This document shows, in pieces, positions 37,591 through 51,256 of a stretch of 64,000 nt of DNA. Under the pieces are notes generated by a model that was not told where the DNA came from, did no database searches, and was given only the letters and a program-made list of their open reading frames with translations. The stretch is from Auanema rhodensis (taxonomy: Eukaryota; Nematoda; Chromadorea; Rhabditida; Rhabditidae), in contig OZ059900.1 in the NCBI GenBank assembly GCA_964057225.1, forward strand, positions 21,529,638 through 21,593,637. The letters run 5' to 3'. Each line of letters begins with the position of its first letter. The first letter of the stretch is position 1. Position numbers and translations under genes: made by a program.

Positions 37591-38958
37591 TGAGGGCACG
37601 CCCCTTATGGCTAATATTGATTAAATCGATTTTTGTTCATATGAGTCGTCAAATGAAACGAATTTCAGGGTGTTACATACTAAAATGAAGCATTTTACAT
37701 GCTGAACACTATAAAAATACAAAAACACAGTATTTCCCATGAGAAATATTTTATTATGCTGGAAAACCAGTTTTTGGAAAGTTCGCTGTAAACAAGGTTT
37801 TGACTTACGATTTCATGTGTTCAAACTCATGCAATGTCAATGAAACCTAGCTCAAAATTGTTCCTACAACGTCTAATTCCACTTTCACGACAAAAAAACA
37901 GGGGTTAGAAAATTAAGGAAATTAGCACATTCTGAGGGCACGCCCCTTATGGCTAATATTGATTAAATCGATTTTTGTTCATATGAGTCGTCAAATGCAA
38001 CGAATTTCAGCGTGTTACATACTAAAATGAAGTATTTTACATGCTGAACACTAGAAAAATACAAAAACACAGTATTTCCCATGAGAAATATTTTATTATG
38101 CTGGAAAACCAGTTTTTGGAAATTTCGCTGTAAACAAGGTTTTGACTTACGATTTCATGTGTTCAAACTCATGCAATGTCAATGAAACCTAGCTCAAAAT
38201 TGTTCCTACAACGTCTAGTTCCACTTTCACGACAAAAAAACAGGGATTAGAAAATTTAGGAAATTAGCATATTCTGAGGGCACGCCCCTTATGGCTAATA
38301 TTGATTAAATCGATTTTTGTTCATATGAGTCGTCAAATGCAACGAATTTCAGCGTATTACAAACTAAAATGAAGTATTTCACATGCTGAACACTAGAAAA
38401 ATACAAAAACACAATATTTCCCATGAGAAATATTTTATTATGCTGGAAAACCAGTTTTTGGAAAGTTCGCTGTAAACAAGGTTTTGACTTACGATTTCAT
38501 GTGTTCAAACTCATGCAATGTCAATGAAACCTAGCTCAAAATTGTTCCTACAACGTCTAATTCCACTTTCACGACAAAAAAACAGGGGTTAGAAAATTAA
38601 GGAAATTAGCACATTCTGAGGGCACGCCCCTTATGGCTAATATTGATTAAATCGATTTTTGTTCATATGAGTCGTCAAATGCAACGAATTTCAGCGTGTT
38701 ACATACTAAAATGAAGTATTTTACATGCTGAACACTAGAGAAATACAAAAACACAGTATTTCCCATAAGAAATATTTTATTATGCTGGAAAACCAGTTTT
38801 TGGAAATTTCGCTGTAAACAAGGTTTTGACTTACGATTTCATGTGTTCAAACTCATGCAATGTCAATGAAACCTAGCTCAAAATTGTTCGTACAACGTCT
38901 AGTTCCACTTTCACGACAAAAAAACAGGGGTTAGAAAATTAAGGAAATTAGCATATTC
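37591..38958 (+). repeat. Last, partial central unit (4 monomers)
   Basis: Starts are 37591, 37933, 38275 and 38617: gaaacg/aggg; tattttac (with cagggattag); gcgtattacaaac with cacaatattt; ctagagaaa with cataag. These match the first four monomers of the 28702 unit. The next monomer (38959) starts with gtagtc as expected, but its 3' part (aaccactttttgg, aaactgttcc) belongs to the following block. The border between the two families is therefore inside that monomer. Confidence 0.75.
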
Positions 38959-41900
38959 TGAGGGCACGCCCCTTATGGCTAATATTGATTAAATCGATTT
39001 TTGTTCATATGAGTAGTCAAATGCAACGAATTTCAGCGTGTTACATACTTAAATGAAGCATTTTACATGCTGAACACTAGAAAAATACAAAAACACAGTA
39101 TTTCCCATGAGAAATATTTTATTATGCTGGAAAACCACTTTTTGGAAATTTCGCTGTAAACAAGGTTTTGACTTACGATTTCATGTGTTCAAACTCATGC
39201 AATGTCAATGAAACCTAGCTCAAAACTGTTCCTACAACGTCTAGTTCCACTTTCACGACAAAAAAACAGGGGTTAGAAAATTAAGGAAATTAGCATATTC
39301 TGAGGGCACGACCTTTATGGCTAATATTGATTAAATCGATTTTTGTTCATATGAGTCGTCAAATGCAACGAATTTCAGCGTGTTACATACTAAAGTGAAG
39401 CATTTTACATGCTGAACACTATAAAAATACAAAAACACAGTATTTCCCATGAGAAATATTTTATTATGCTGGAAAACCAGTTTTTGGAAATTTCGCTGTA
39501 AACAAGGTTTTGACTTACGATTTCATGTGTTCAAACTCATGCAATGTCAATGAAACCTAGCTCAAAACTGTTCGTACAACGTCTAGTTCCACTTTCACGA
39601 CAAAAAAACAGGGGTTAGAAAATTTAGGAAATTAGCATATTCTGAGGGCACGCCCCTTATGGCTAATATTGATTAAATCGATTTTTGTTCATATGAGTCG
39701 TCAAATGCAACGAATTTCAGCGTGTTACATACTAAAATGAAGTATTTTACATGCTGAACACTAGAAAAATACAAAAACACAGTATTTCCCATAAGAAATA
39801 TTTTATTATGCTGGAAAACCAGTTTTTGGAAATTTCGCTGTAAACAAGGTTTTGACTTACGATTTCATGTGTTCAAACTCATGCAATGTCAATGAAACCT
39901 AGCTCAAAATTGTTCGTACAACGTCTAGTTCCACTTTCACGACAAAAAAACAGGGGTTAGAAAATTAAGGAAATTAGCATATTCTGAGGGCACGCCCCTT
40001 ATGGCTAATATTGATTAAATCGATTTTTGTTCATATGAGTCGTCAAATGCAACGAATTTCAGCGTGTTACATACTGAAATGAAGCATTTTACATGCTGAA
40101 CACTAGAAAAATACAAAAACACAGTTTTTCCCATGAGAAATATTTTATTATGCTGGAAAACCAGTTTTTGGAAATTTCGCTGTAAACAAGGTTTTGACTT
40201 ACGATTTCATGTGTTCAAACTCATGCAATGTCAATGAAACCTAGCTCAAAACTGTTCGTACAACGTCTAGTTCCACTTTCACGACAAAAAAACAGGGGTT
40301 AGAAAATTTAGGAAATTAGCATATTCTGAGGGCACGCCCCTTATGGCTAATATTGATTAAATCGATTTTTGTTCATATGAGTCGTCAAATGCAACGAATT
40401 TCAGCGTGTTACATACTAAAATGAAGTATTTTACATGCTGAACACTAGAAAAATACAAAAACACAGTATTTCCCATAAGAAATATTTTATTATGCTGGAA
40501 AACCAGTTTTTGGAAATTTCGCTGTAAACAAGGTTTTGACTTACGATTTCATGTGTTCAAACTCATGCAATGTCAATGAAACCTTGCTCAAAATTGTTCC
40601 TACAACGTCTAGTTACACTTTCACGACAAAAAAACAGGGGTTAGAAAATTAAGGAAATTAGCATATTCTGAGGGCACGCCCCTTATGGCTAATATTGATT
40701 AAATCGATTTTTGTGCATATGAGTCGTCAAATGCAACGAATTTCAGCGTGTTACATACTAAAATGAAGTATTTTACATGCTGAACACTAGAAAAATACAA
40801 AAACACAGTATTTCCCATGAGAAATATTTTATTATGCTGGAAAACCAGTTTTTGGAAATTTCGCTGTAAACAAGGTTTTGACTTACGATTTCATGTGTTC
40901 AAACTCATGCAATGTCAATGAAACCTAGCTCAAAATTGTTCGTACAACGTCTAGTTCCACTTTCACGACAAAAAAACAGGGGTTAGAAAATTAAGGAAAT
41001 TAGCATATTCTGAGGGCACGCCCCTTATGGCTAATATTGATTAAATCGATTTTTGTTCATATGAGTCGTCAAATGCAACGAATTTCAGCGTGTTACACAC
41101 TAAAATGAAGCATTTTACATGCTGAACACTAGAAAAATACAAAAACACAGTATTTCCCATGAGAAATATTTTATTATACTGGAAACCAGTTTTTGGAATT
41201 TTCGCTGTAAACAAGGTTTTGACTTACGATTTCATGTGTTCAAACTCATGCAATGTCAATGAAACCTAGCTCAAAATTGTTCCTACAACGTCTAGTTCCA
41301 CTTTCACGACAAAAAAACAGGGGTTAGAAAATTTAGGAAATTAGCATATTCTGAGGGCACGCCCCTTATGGCTAATATTAATTAAATCGATTTTTGTTCA
41401 TATGAGTCGTCAAATGCAACGAATTTCAGCGTGTTACATACTAAAATGAAGCATTTTACATGCTGAACACTAGAAAAATACAAAAACACAGTTTTTCCCA
41501 TGAGAAATATTTTATTATGCTGGAAAACCAGTTTTTGGAAATTTCGCTGTAAACAAGGTTTTGACTTACGATTTCATGTGTTCAAACTCATGCAATGTCA
41601 ATGAAACCTAGCTCAAAATTGTTCGTACAACGTCTAGTTCCACTTTCACGACAAAAAAACAGGGGTTAGAAAATTTAGGAAATTAGCATATTCTGAGGGC
41701 ACGCCCCTTATGGCTAATATTGATTAAATCGATTTTTGTTCATATGAGTCGTCAAATGCAACGAATTTCATCGTGTTACATACTAAAATGAAGTATTTTA
41801 CATGCTGAACACTAGAAAAATACAAAAACACAGTATTTCCCATGAGAAATATTTTATTATGCTGGAAAACCAGTTTTTGGAAGTTTCGCTGTAAACAAGG

Positions 41901-44900
41901 TTTTGACTTACGATTTCATGTGTTCAAACTCATGCAATGTCAATGAAACCTAGCTCAAAATTGTTCCTACAACGTCTAATTCCACTTTCACGACAAAAAA
42001 ACAGGGGTTAGAAAATTAAGGAAATTAGCATATTCTGAGGGCACGCCCCTTATGGCTAATATTGATTAAATCGATTTTTGTTCATATGAGTCGTCAAATG
42101 CAACGAATTTCAGCGTGTTACATACTAAAATGAAGCATTTTACATGCTGAACACTAGAAAAATACAAAAACACAGTATTTCCCATGAGAAATATTTTATT
42201 ATGCTGGAAAACCAGTTTTTGGAAATTTCGCTGTAAACAAGGTTTTGACTTACGATTTCATGTGTTCAAACTCATGCAATGAAAATGAAACCTAGCTCAA
42301 AATTGTTCCTACAACGTCTAGTTCCACTTTCACGACAACAAAACAGGGGTTAGAAAATTAAGGAAATTAGCATATTCTGAGGGCACGCCCCTTATGGCTA
42401 ATATTGATTAAATCGATTTTTGTTCATATGAGTCGTCAAATGCAACGAATTTCAGCCTGTTACATACTAAAATGAAGCATTTCACATGCTGAACACTAGA
42501 AAAATACAAAAACACAGTATTTCCCATGAGAAATATTTTATTATGCTGGAAAACCAGTTTTTGGAAAGTTCGCTGTAAACAAGGTTTTGACTTACGATTT
42601 CATGTGTTCAAACTCATGCAATGTCAATGAAACCTAGCTCAAAATTGTTCGTACAACGTCTAGTTCCACTTTCACGACAAAAAAACAGGGGTTAGAAAAT
42701 TAAGGAAATTAGCATATTCTGAGGGCACGCCCCTTATGGCTAATATTGATTAAATCGATTTTTGTTCATATGAGTCGTCAAATGCAATTAATTTCAGCGT
42801 GTTACATACTAAAATGAAGCATTTTACATGCTGAACACTAAAAAAATACAAAAACACAGTATTTCCCATGAGAAATATTTTATTATGCTGGAAAACGAGT
42901 TTTTGGAAATTTCGCTGTAAACAAGGTTTTGACTTACGATTTCATGTGTTCAAACTCATGCAATGTCAATGAAACCTATCTCAAAATTGTTCCTACAACG
43001 TCTAGTTCCACTTTCACGACAAAAAAACAGGGGTTAGAAAATTAAGGAAATTAGCATATTCTGAGGGCACGCCCCTTATGGCTAATATTGATTAAATCGA
43101 TTTTTGTTCATATGAGTCGTCAAATGCAACGAATTTCAGCGTGTTACATACTTAAATGAAGCATTTTACATGCTGAACACTAGAAAAATACAAAAACACA
43201 GTATTTCCCATGAGAAATATTTTATTATACTGGAAACCAGTTTTTGGAATTTTCGCTGTAAACAAGGTTTTGACTTACGATTTCATGTGTTCAAACTCAT
43301 GCAATGTCAATGAAACCTAGCTCAAAACTGTTCGTACAACGTCTAGTTCCACTTTCACGACAAAAAAACAGGGGTTAGAAAATTTAGGAAATTAGCATAT
43401 TCTGAGGGCACGCCCCTTATGGCTAATATTGATTAAATCGATTTTTGTTCATATGAGTCGTCAAATGCAACGAATTTCAGCGTGTTACATACTAAAATGA
43501 AGTATTTTACATGCTGAACACTAGAAAAGTACAAAAACACAGTATTTCCCATAAGAAATATTTTATTATACTGGAAACCAGTTTTTGGAATTTTCGCTGT
43601 AAACAAGGTTTTGACTTACGATTTCATGTGTTCAAACTCATGCAATGTCAATGAAACCTAGCTCAAAATTGTTCGTACAACGTCTAGTTCCACTTTCACG
43701 ACAAAAAAACAGGGGTTAGAAAATTAAGGAAATTAGCATATTCTGAGGGCACGCCCCTTATGGCTAATATTGATTAAATCGATTTTTGTTCATATGAGTC
43801 GTCAAATGCAATTAATTTCAGCGTGTTACATACTTAAATGAAGCATTTTACATGCTGAACACTAGAAAAATACAAAAACACAGTATTTCCCATGAGAAAT
43901 ATTTTATTATACTGGAAACCAGTTTTTGGAATTTTCGCTGTAAACAAGGTTTTGACTTACGATTTCATGTGTTCAAACTCATGCAATGTCAATGAAACCT
44001 AGCTCAAAATTGTTCCTACAACGTCTAATTCCACTTTCACGACAAAAAAACAGGGGTTAGAAAATTAAGGAAATTAGCATATTCTGAGGGCACGCCCCTT
44101 ATGGCTAATATTGATTAAATCGATTTTTGTTCATATGAGTCGTCAAATGCAACGAATTTCAGCGTGTTACATACTAAAATGAAGCATTTTACATGCTGAA
44201 CACTATAAAAATACAAAAACACAGTATTTCCCATGAGAAATATTTTATTATGCTGGAAACCAGTTTTTGGAATTTTCGCTGTAAACAAGGTTTTGACTTA
44301 CGATTTCATGTGTTCAAACTCATGCAATGTCAATAAAACCTAGCTCAAAATTGTTCGTACAACGTCTAGTTCCACTTTCACGACAAAAAAACAGGGGTTA
44401 GAAAATTTAGGAAATTAGCATATTCTGAGGGCACGCCCCTTATGGCTAATATTGATTAAATCGATTTTTGTTCATATGAGTCGTCAAATGCAACGAATTT
44501 CATCGTGTTACATACTAAAATGAAGTATTTTATATGCTGAACACTAGAAAAATACAAAAAACAGTATTTCCCATGAGAAATATTTTATTATGCTGGAAAA
44601 CCAGTTTTTGGAAGTTTCGCTGTAAACAAGGTTTTGACTTACGATTTCATGTGTTCAAACTCATGCAATGTCAATGAAACCTAGCTCAAAATTGTTCCTA
44701 CAACGTCTAATTCCACTTTCACGACAAAAAAACAGGGGTTAGAAAATTAAGGAAATTAGCATATTCTGAGGGCACGCCCCTTATGGCTAATATTGATTAA
44801 ATCGATTTTTGTTCATATGAGTCGTCAAATGCAACGAATTTCAGCGTGTTACATACTAAAATGAAGCATTTTACATGCTGAACACTATAAAAATACAAAA

Positions 44901-45107
44901 ACACAGTATTTCCCATGAGAAATATTTTATTATGCTGGAAAACCAGTTTTTGGAAATTTCGCTGTAAACAAGGTTTTGACTTACGATTTCATGTGTTCAA
45001 ACTCATGCAATGTCAATGAAACCTAGCTCAAAATTGTTCCTACAACGTCTAGTTCCACTTTCACGACAAAAAACAGGGGTTAGAAAATTAAGGAAATTAG
45101 CATATTC
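38959..45107 (+). repeat. 18-monomer HOR unit (6149 bp), copy A
   Basis: Starts are 38959, 39301, 39643, 39985, 40327, 40669, 41011, 41352, 41694, 42036, 42378, 42720, 43062, 43403, 43744, 44085, 44426 and 44767. Rare markers in order are aaccactttttgg; cgaccttt with ctaaagtg; actgaaatg; gttacact; gtgcatatg; ttacacac; attaattaaa; catcgtg; aatgaaaatg with gacaacaaaac; cagcctg; cctatctc; aagtac/cataag; caataaaacc; ttttatatgctg. All recur exactly 6149 bp later. Differences I saw between the copies are gtagtc versus gtcgtc at the left edge and ccagttttt versus ccaattttt near 43240/49389. The last six monomers are module M. Confidence 0.9.
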
Positions 45108-48100
45108 TGAGGGCACGCCCCTTATGGCTAATATTGATTAAATCGATTTTTGTTCATATGAGTCGTCAAATGCAACGAATTTCAGCGTGTTACATACTTA
45201 AATGAAGCATTTTACATGCTGAACACTAGAAAAATACAAAAACACAGTATTTCCCATGAGAAATATTTTATTATGCTGGAAAACCACTTTTTGGAAATTT
45301 CGCTGTAAACAAGGTTTTGACTTACGATTTCATGTGTTCAAACTCATGCAATGTCAATGAAACCTAGCTCAAAACTGTTCCTACAACGTCTAGTTCCACT
45401 TTCACGACAAAAAAACAGGGGTTAGAAAATTAAGGAAATTAGCATATTCTGAGGGCACGACCTTTATGGCTAATATTGATTAAATCGATTTTTGTTCATA
45501 TGAGTCGTCAAATGCAACGAATTTCAGCGTGTTACATACTAAAGTGAAGCATTTTACATGCTGAACACTATAAAAATACAAAAACACAGTATTTCCCATG
45601 AGAAATATTTTATTATGCTGGAAAACCAGTTTTTGGAAATTTCGCTGTAAACAAGGTTTTGACTTACGATTTCATGTGTTCAAACTCATGCAATGTCAAT
45701 GAAACCTAGCTCAAAACTGTTCGTACAACGTCTAGTTCCACTTTCACGACAAAAAAACAGGGGTTAGAAAATTTAGGAAATTAGCATATTCTGAGGGCAC
45801 GCCCCTTATGGCTAATATTGATTAAATCGATTTTTGTTCATATGAGTCGTCAAATGCAACGAATTTCAGCGTGTTACATACTAAAATGAAGTATTTTACA
45901 TGCTGAACACTAGAAAAATACAAAAACACAGTATTTCCCATAAGAAATATTTTATTATGCTGGAAAACCAGTTTTTGGAAATTTCGCTGTAAACAAGGTT
46001 TTGACTTACGATTTCATGTGTTCAAACTCATGCAATGTCAATGAAACCTAGCTCAAAATTGTTCGTACAACGTCTAGTTCCACTTTCACGACAAAAAAAC
46101 AGGGGTTAGAAAATTAAGGAAATTAGCATATTCTGAGGGCACGCCCCTTATGGCTAATATTGATTAAATCGATTTTTGTTCATATGAGTCGTCAAATGCA
46201 ACGAATTTCAGCGTGTTACATACTGAAATGAAGCATTTTACATGCTGAACACTAGAAAAATACAAAAACACAGTTTTTCCCATGAGAAATATTTTATTAT
46301 GCTGGAAAACCAGTTTTTGGAAATTTCGCTGTAAACAAGGTTTTGACTTACGATTTCATGTGTTCAAACTCATGCAATGTCAATGAAACCTAGCTCAAAA
46401 CTGTTCGTACAACGTCTAGTTCCACTTTCACGACAAAAAAACAGGGGTTAGAAAATTTAGGAAATTAGCATATTCTGAGGGCACGCCCCTTATGGCTAAT
46501 ATTGATTAAATCGATTTTTGTTCATATGAGTCGTCAAATGCAACGAATTTCAGCGTGTTACATACTAAAATGAAGTATTTTACATGCTGAACACTAGAAA
46601 AATACAAAAACACAGTATTTCCCATAAGAAATATTTTATTATGCTGGAAAACCAGTTTTTGGAAATTTCGCTGTAAACAAGGTTTTGACTTACGATTTCA
46701 TGTGTTCAAACTCATGCAATGTCAATGAAACCTTGCTCAAAATTGTTCCTACAACGTCTAGTTACACTTTCACGACAAAAAAACAGGGGTTAGAAAATTA
46801 AGGAAATTAGCATATTCTGAGGGCACGCCCCTTATGGCTAATATTGATTAAATCGATTTTTGTGCATATGAGTCGTCAAATGCAACGAATTTCAGCGTGT
46901 TACATACTAAAATGAAGTATTTTACATGCTGAACACTAGAAAAATACAAAAACACAGTATTTCCCATGAGAAATATTTTATTATGCTGGAAAACCAGTTT
47001 TTGGAAATTTCGCTGTAAACAAGGTTTTGACTTACGATTTCATGTGTTCAAACTCATGCAATGTCAATGAAACCTAGCTCAAAATTGTTCGTACAACGTC
47101 TAGTTCCACTTTCACGACAAAAAAACAGGGGTTAGAAAATTAAGGAAATTAGCATATTCTGAGGGCACGCCCCTTATGGCTAATATTGATTAAATCGATT
47201 TTTGTTCATATGAGTCGTCAAATGCAACGAATTTCAGCGTGTTACACACTAAAATGAAGCATTTTACATGCTGAACACTAGAAAAATACAAAAACACAGT
47301 ATTTCCCATGAGAAATATTTTATTATACTGGAAACCAGTTTTTGGAATTTTCGCTGTAAACAAGGTTTTGACTTACGATTTCATGTGTTCAAACTCATGC
47401 AATGTCAATGAAACCTAGCTCAAAATTGTTCCTACAACGTCTAGTTCCACTTTCACGACAAAAAAACAGGGGTTAGAAAATTTAGGAAATTAGCATATTC
47501 TGAGGGCACGCCCCTTATGGCTAATATTAATTAAATCGATTTTTGTTCATATGAGTCGTCAAATGCAACGAATTTCAGCGTGTTACATACTAAAATGAAG
47601 CATTTTACATGCTGAACACTAGAAAAATACAAAAACACAGTTTTTCCCATGAGAAATATTTTATTATGCTGGAAAACCAGTTTTTGGAAATTTCGCTGTA
47701 AACAAGGTTTTGACTTACGATTTCATGTGTTCAAACTCATGCAATGTCAATGAAACCTAGCTCAAAATTGTTCGTACAACGTCTAGTTCCACTTTCACGA
47801 CAAAAAAACAGGGGTTAGAAAATTTAGGAAATTAGCATATTCTGAGGGCACGCCCCTTATGGCTAATATTGATTAAATCGATTTTTGTTCATATGAGTCG
47901 TCAAATGCAACGAATTTCATCGTGTTACATACTAAAATGAAGTATTTTACATGCTGAACACTAGAAAAATACAAAAACACAGTATTTCCCATGAGAAATA
48001 TTTTATTATGCTGGAAAACCAGTTTTTGGAAGTTTCGCTGTAAACAAGGTTTTGACTTACGATTTCATGTGTTCAAACTCATGCAATGTCAATGAAACCT

Positions 48101-51100
48101 AGCTCAAAATTGTTCCTACAACGTCTAATTCCACTTTCACGACAAAAAAACAGGGGTTAGAAAATTAAGGAAATTAGCATATTCTGAGGGCACGCCCCTT
48201 ATGGCTAATATTGATTAAATCGATTTTTGTTCATATGAGTCGTCAAATGCAACGAATTTCAGCGTGTTACATACTAAAATGAAGCATTTTACATGCTGAA
48301 CACTAGAAAAATACAAAAACACAGTATTTCCCATGAGAAATATTTTATTATGCTGGAAAACCAGTTTTTGGAAATTTCGCTGTAAACAAGGTTTTGACTT
48401 ACGATTTCATGTGTTCAAACTCATGCAATGAAAATGAAACCTAGCTCAAAATTGTTCCTACAACGTCTAGTTCCACTTTCACGACAACAAAACAGGGGTT
48501 AGAAAATTAAGGAAATTAGCATATTCTGAGGGCACGCCCCTTATGGCTAATATTGATTAAATCGATTTTTGTTCATATGAGTCGTCAAATGCAACGAATT
48601 TCAGCCTGTTACATACTAAAATGAAGCATTTCACATGCTGAACACTAGAAAAATACAAAAACACAGTATTTCCCATGAGAAATATTTTATTATGCTGGAA
48701 AACCAGTTTTTGGAAAGTTCGCTGTAAACAAGGTTTTGACTTACGATTTCATGTGTTCAAACTCATGCAATGTCAATGAAACCTAGCTCAAAATTGTTCG
48801 TACAACGTCTAGTTCCACTTTCACGACAAAAAAACAGGGGTTAGAAAATTAAGGAAATTAGCATATTCTGAGGGCACGCCCCTTATGGCTAATATTGATT
48901 AAATCGATTTTTGTTCATATGAGTCGTCAAATGCAATTAATTTCAGCGTGTTACATACTAAAATGAAGCATTTTACATGCTGAACACTAAAAAAATACAA
49001 AAACACAGTATTTCCCATGAGAAATATTTTATTATGCTGGAAAACGAGTTTTTGGAAATTTCGCTGTAAACAAGGTTTTGACTTACGATTTCATGTGTTC
49101 AAACTCATGCAATGTCAATGAAACCTATCTCAAAATTGTTCCTACAACGTCTAGTTCCACTTTCACGACAAAAAAACAGGGGTTAGAAAATTAAGGAAAT
49201 TAGCATATTCTGAGGGCACGCCCCTTATGGCTAATATTGATTAAATCGATTTTTGTTCATATGAGTCGTCAAATGCAACGAATTTCAGCGTGTTACATAC
49301 TTAAATGAAGCATTTTACATGCTGAACACTAGAAAAATACAAAAACACAGTATTTCCCATGAGAAATATTTTATTATACTGGAAACCAATTTTTGGAATT
49401 TTCGCTGTAAACAAGGTTTTGACTTACGATTTCATGTGTTCAAACTCATGCAATGTCAATGAAACCTAGCTCAAAACTGTTCGTACAACGTCTAGTTCCA
49501 CTTTCACGACAAAAAAACAGGGGTTAGAAAATTTAGGAAATTAGCATATTCTGAGGGCACGCCCCTTATGGCTAATATTGATTAAATCGATTTTTGTTCA
49601 TATGAGTCGTCAAATGCAACGAATTTCAGCGTGTTACATACTAAAATGAAGTATTTTACATGCTGAACACTAGAAAAGTACAAAAACACAGTATTTCCCA
49701 TAAGAAATATTTTATTATACTGGAAACCAGTTTTTGGAATTTTCGCTGTAAACAAGGTTTTGACTTACGATTTCATGTGTTCAAACTCATGCAATGTCAA
49801 TGAAACCTAGCTCAAAATTGTTCGTACAACGTCTAGTTCCACTTTCACGACAAAAAAACAGGGGTTAGAAAATTAAGGAAATTAGCATATTCTGAGGGCA
49901 CGCCCCTTATGGCTAATATTGATTAAATCGATTTTTGTTCATATGAGTCGTCAAATGCAATTAATTTCAGCGTGTTACATACTTAAATGAAGCATTTTAC
50001 ATGCTGAACACTAGAAAAATACAAAAACACAGTATTTCCCATGAGAAATATTTTATTATACTGGAAACCAGTTTTTGGAATTTTCGCTGTAAACAAGGTT
50101 TTGACTTACGATTTCATGTGTTCAAACTCATGCAATGTCAATGAAACCTAGCTCAAAATTGTTCCTACAACGTCTAATTCCACTTTCACGACAAAAAAAC
50201 AGGGGTTAGAAAATTAAGGAAATTAGCATATTCTGAGGGCACGCCCCTTATGGCTAATATTGATTAAATCGATTTTTGTTCATATGAGTCGTCAAATGCA
50301 ACGAATTTCAGCGTGTTACATACTAAAATGAAGCATTTTACATGCTGAACACTATAAAAATACAAAAACACAGTATTTCCCATGAGAAATATTTTATTAT
50401 GCTGGAAACCAGTTTTTGGAATTTTCGCTGTAAACAAGGTTTTGACTTACGATTTCATGTGTTCAAACTCATGCAATGTCAATAAAACCTAGCTCAAAAT
50501 TGTTCGTACAACGTCTAGTTCCACTTTCACGACAAAAAAACAGGGGTTAGAAAATTTAGGAAATTAGCATATTCTGAGGGCACGCCCCTTATGGCTAATA
50601 TTGATTAAATCGATTTTTGTTCATATGAGTCGTCAAATGCAACGAATTTCATCGTGTTACATACTAAAATGAAGTATTTTATATGCTGAACACTAGAAAA
50701 ATACAAAAAACAGTATTTCCCATGAGAAATATTTTATTATGCTGGAAAACCAGTTTTTGGAAGTTTCGCTGTAAACAAGGTTTTGACTTACGATTTCATG
50801 TGTTCAAACTCATGCAATGTCAATGAAACCTAGCTCAAAATTGTTCCTACAACGTCTAATTCCACTTTCACGACAAAAAAACAGGGGTTAGAAAATTAAG
50901 GAAATTAGCATATTCTGAGGGCACGCCCCTTATGGCTAATATTGATTAAATCGATTTTTGTTCATATGAGTCGTCAAATGCAACGAATTTCAGCGTGTTA
51001 CATACTAAAATGAAGCATTTTACATGCTGAACACTATAAAAATACAAAAACACAGTATTTCCCATGAGAAATATTTTATTATGCTGGAAAACCAGTTTTT

Positions 51101-51256
51101 GGAAATTTCGCTGTAAACAAGGTTTTGACTTACGATTTCATGTGTTCAAACTCATGCAATGTCAATGAAACCTAGCTCAAAATTGTTCCTACAACGTCTA
51201 GTTCCACTTTCACGACAAAAAACAGGGGTTAGAAAATTAAGGAAATTAGCATATTC
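45108..51256 (+). repeat. 18-monomer HOR unit (6149 bp), copy B
   Basis: Starts are 45108, 45450, 45792, 46134, 46476, 46818, 47160, 47501, 47843, 48185, 48527, 48869, 49211, 49552, 49893, 50234, 50575 and 50916. Every rare marker of copy A is present in the same order, and the unit length is identical. Similarity stops at 51257, whose monomer (actaaaatg, ggaaagtt) is unlike 45108 (acttaaatg, aaccactttttgg). Near identity over 6 kb, when neighbouring blocks differ at many sites, indicates a very recent duplication or an assembly artefact. Confidence 0.9.

Larger units (their letters stand above)
14006..38958 (+). repeat. Central family: 73 monomers of a distinct set of types
   Basis: This stretch is dominated by types that are rare or absent outside it: gaaacgaatttcagggtg, gcgtattaca(a/t)ac with tatttcac and often ccttgctc, ttttagcgtg, gcacattctg ends, gtagtc, and ctagagaaa with cataag. 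The gaaacg...aggg type marks unit boundaries at 14348, 16400, 18791, 21524, 23575, 28702, 31437, 34172 and 37591. Spacings are 2052, 2391, 2733, 2051, 5127, 2735, 2735 and 3419 bp, that is 6, 7, 8, 6, 15, 8, 8 and 10 monomers. A shared order with a variable number of monomers points to repeated unequal exchange between units. Confidence 0.85.
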
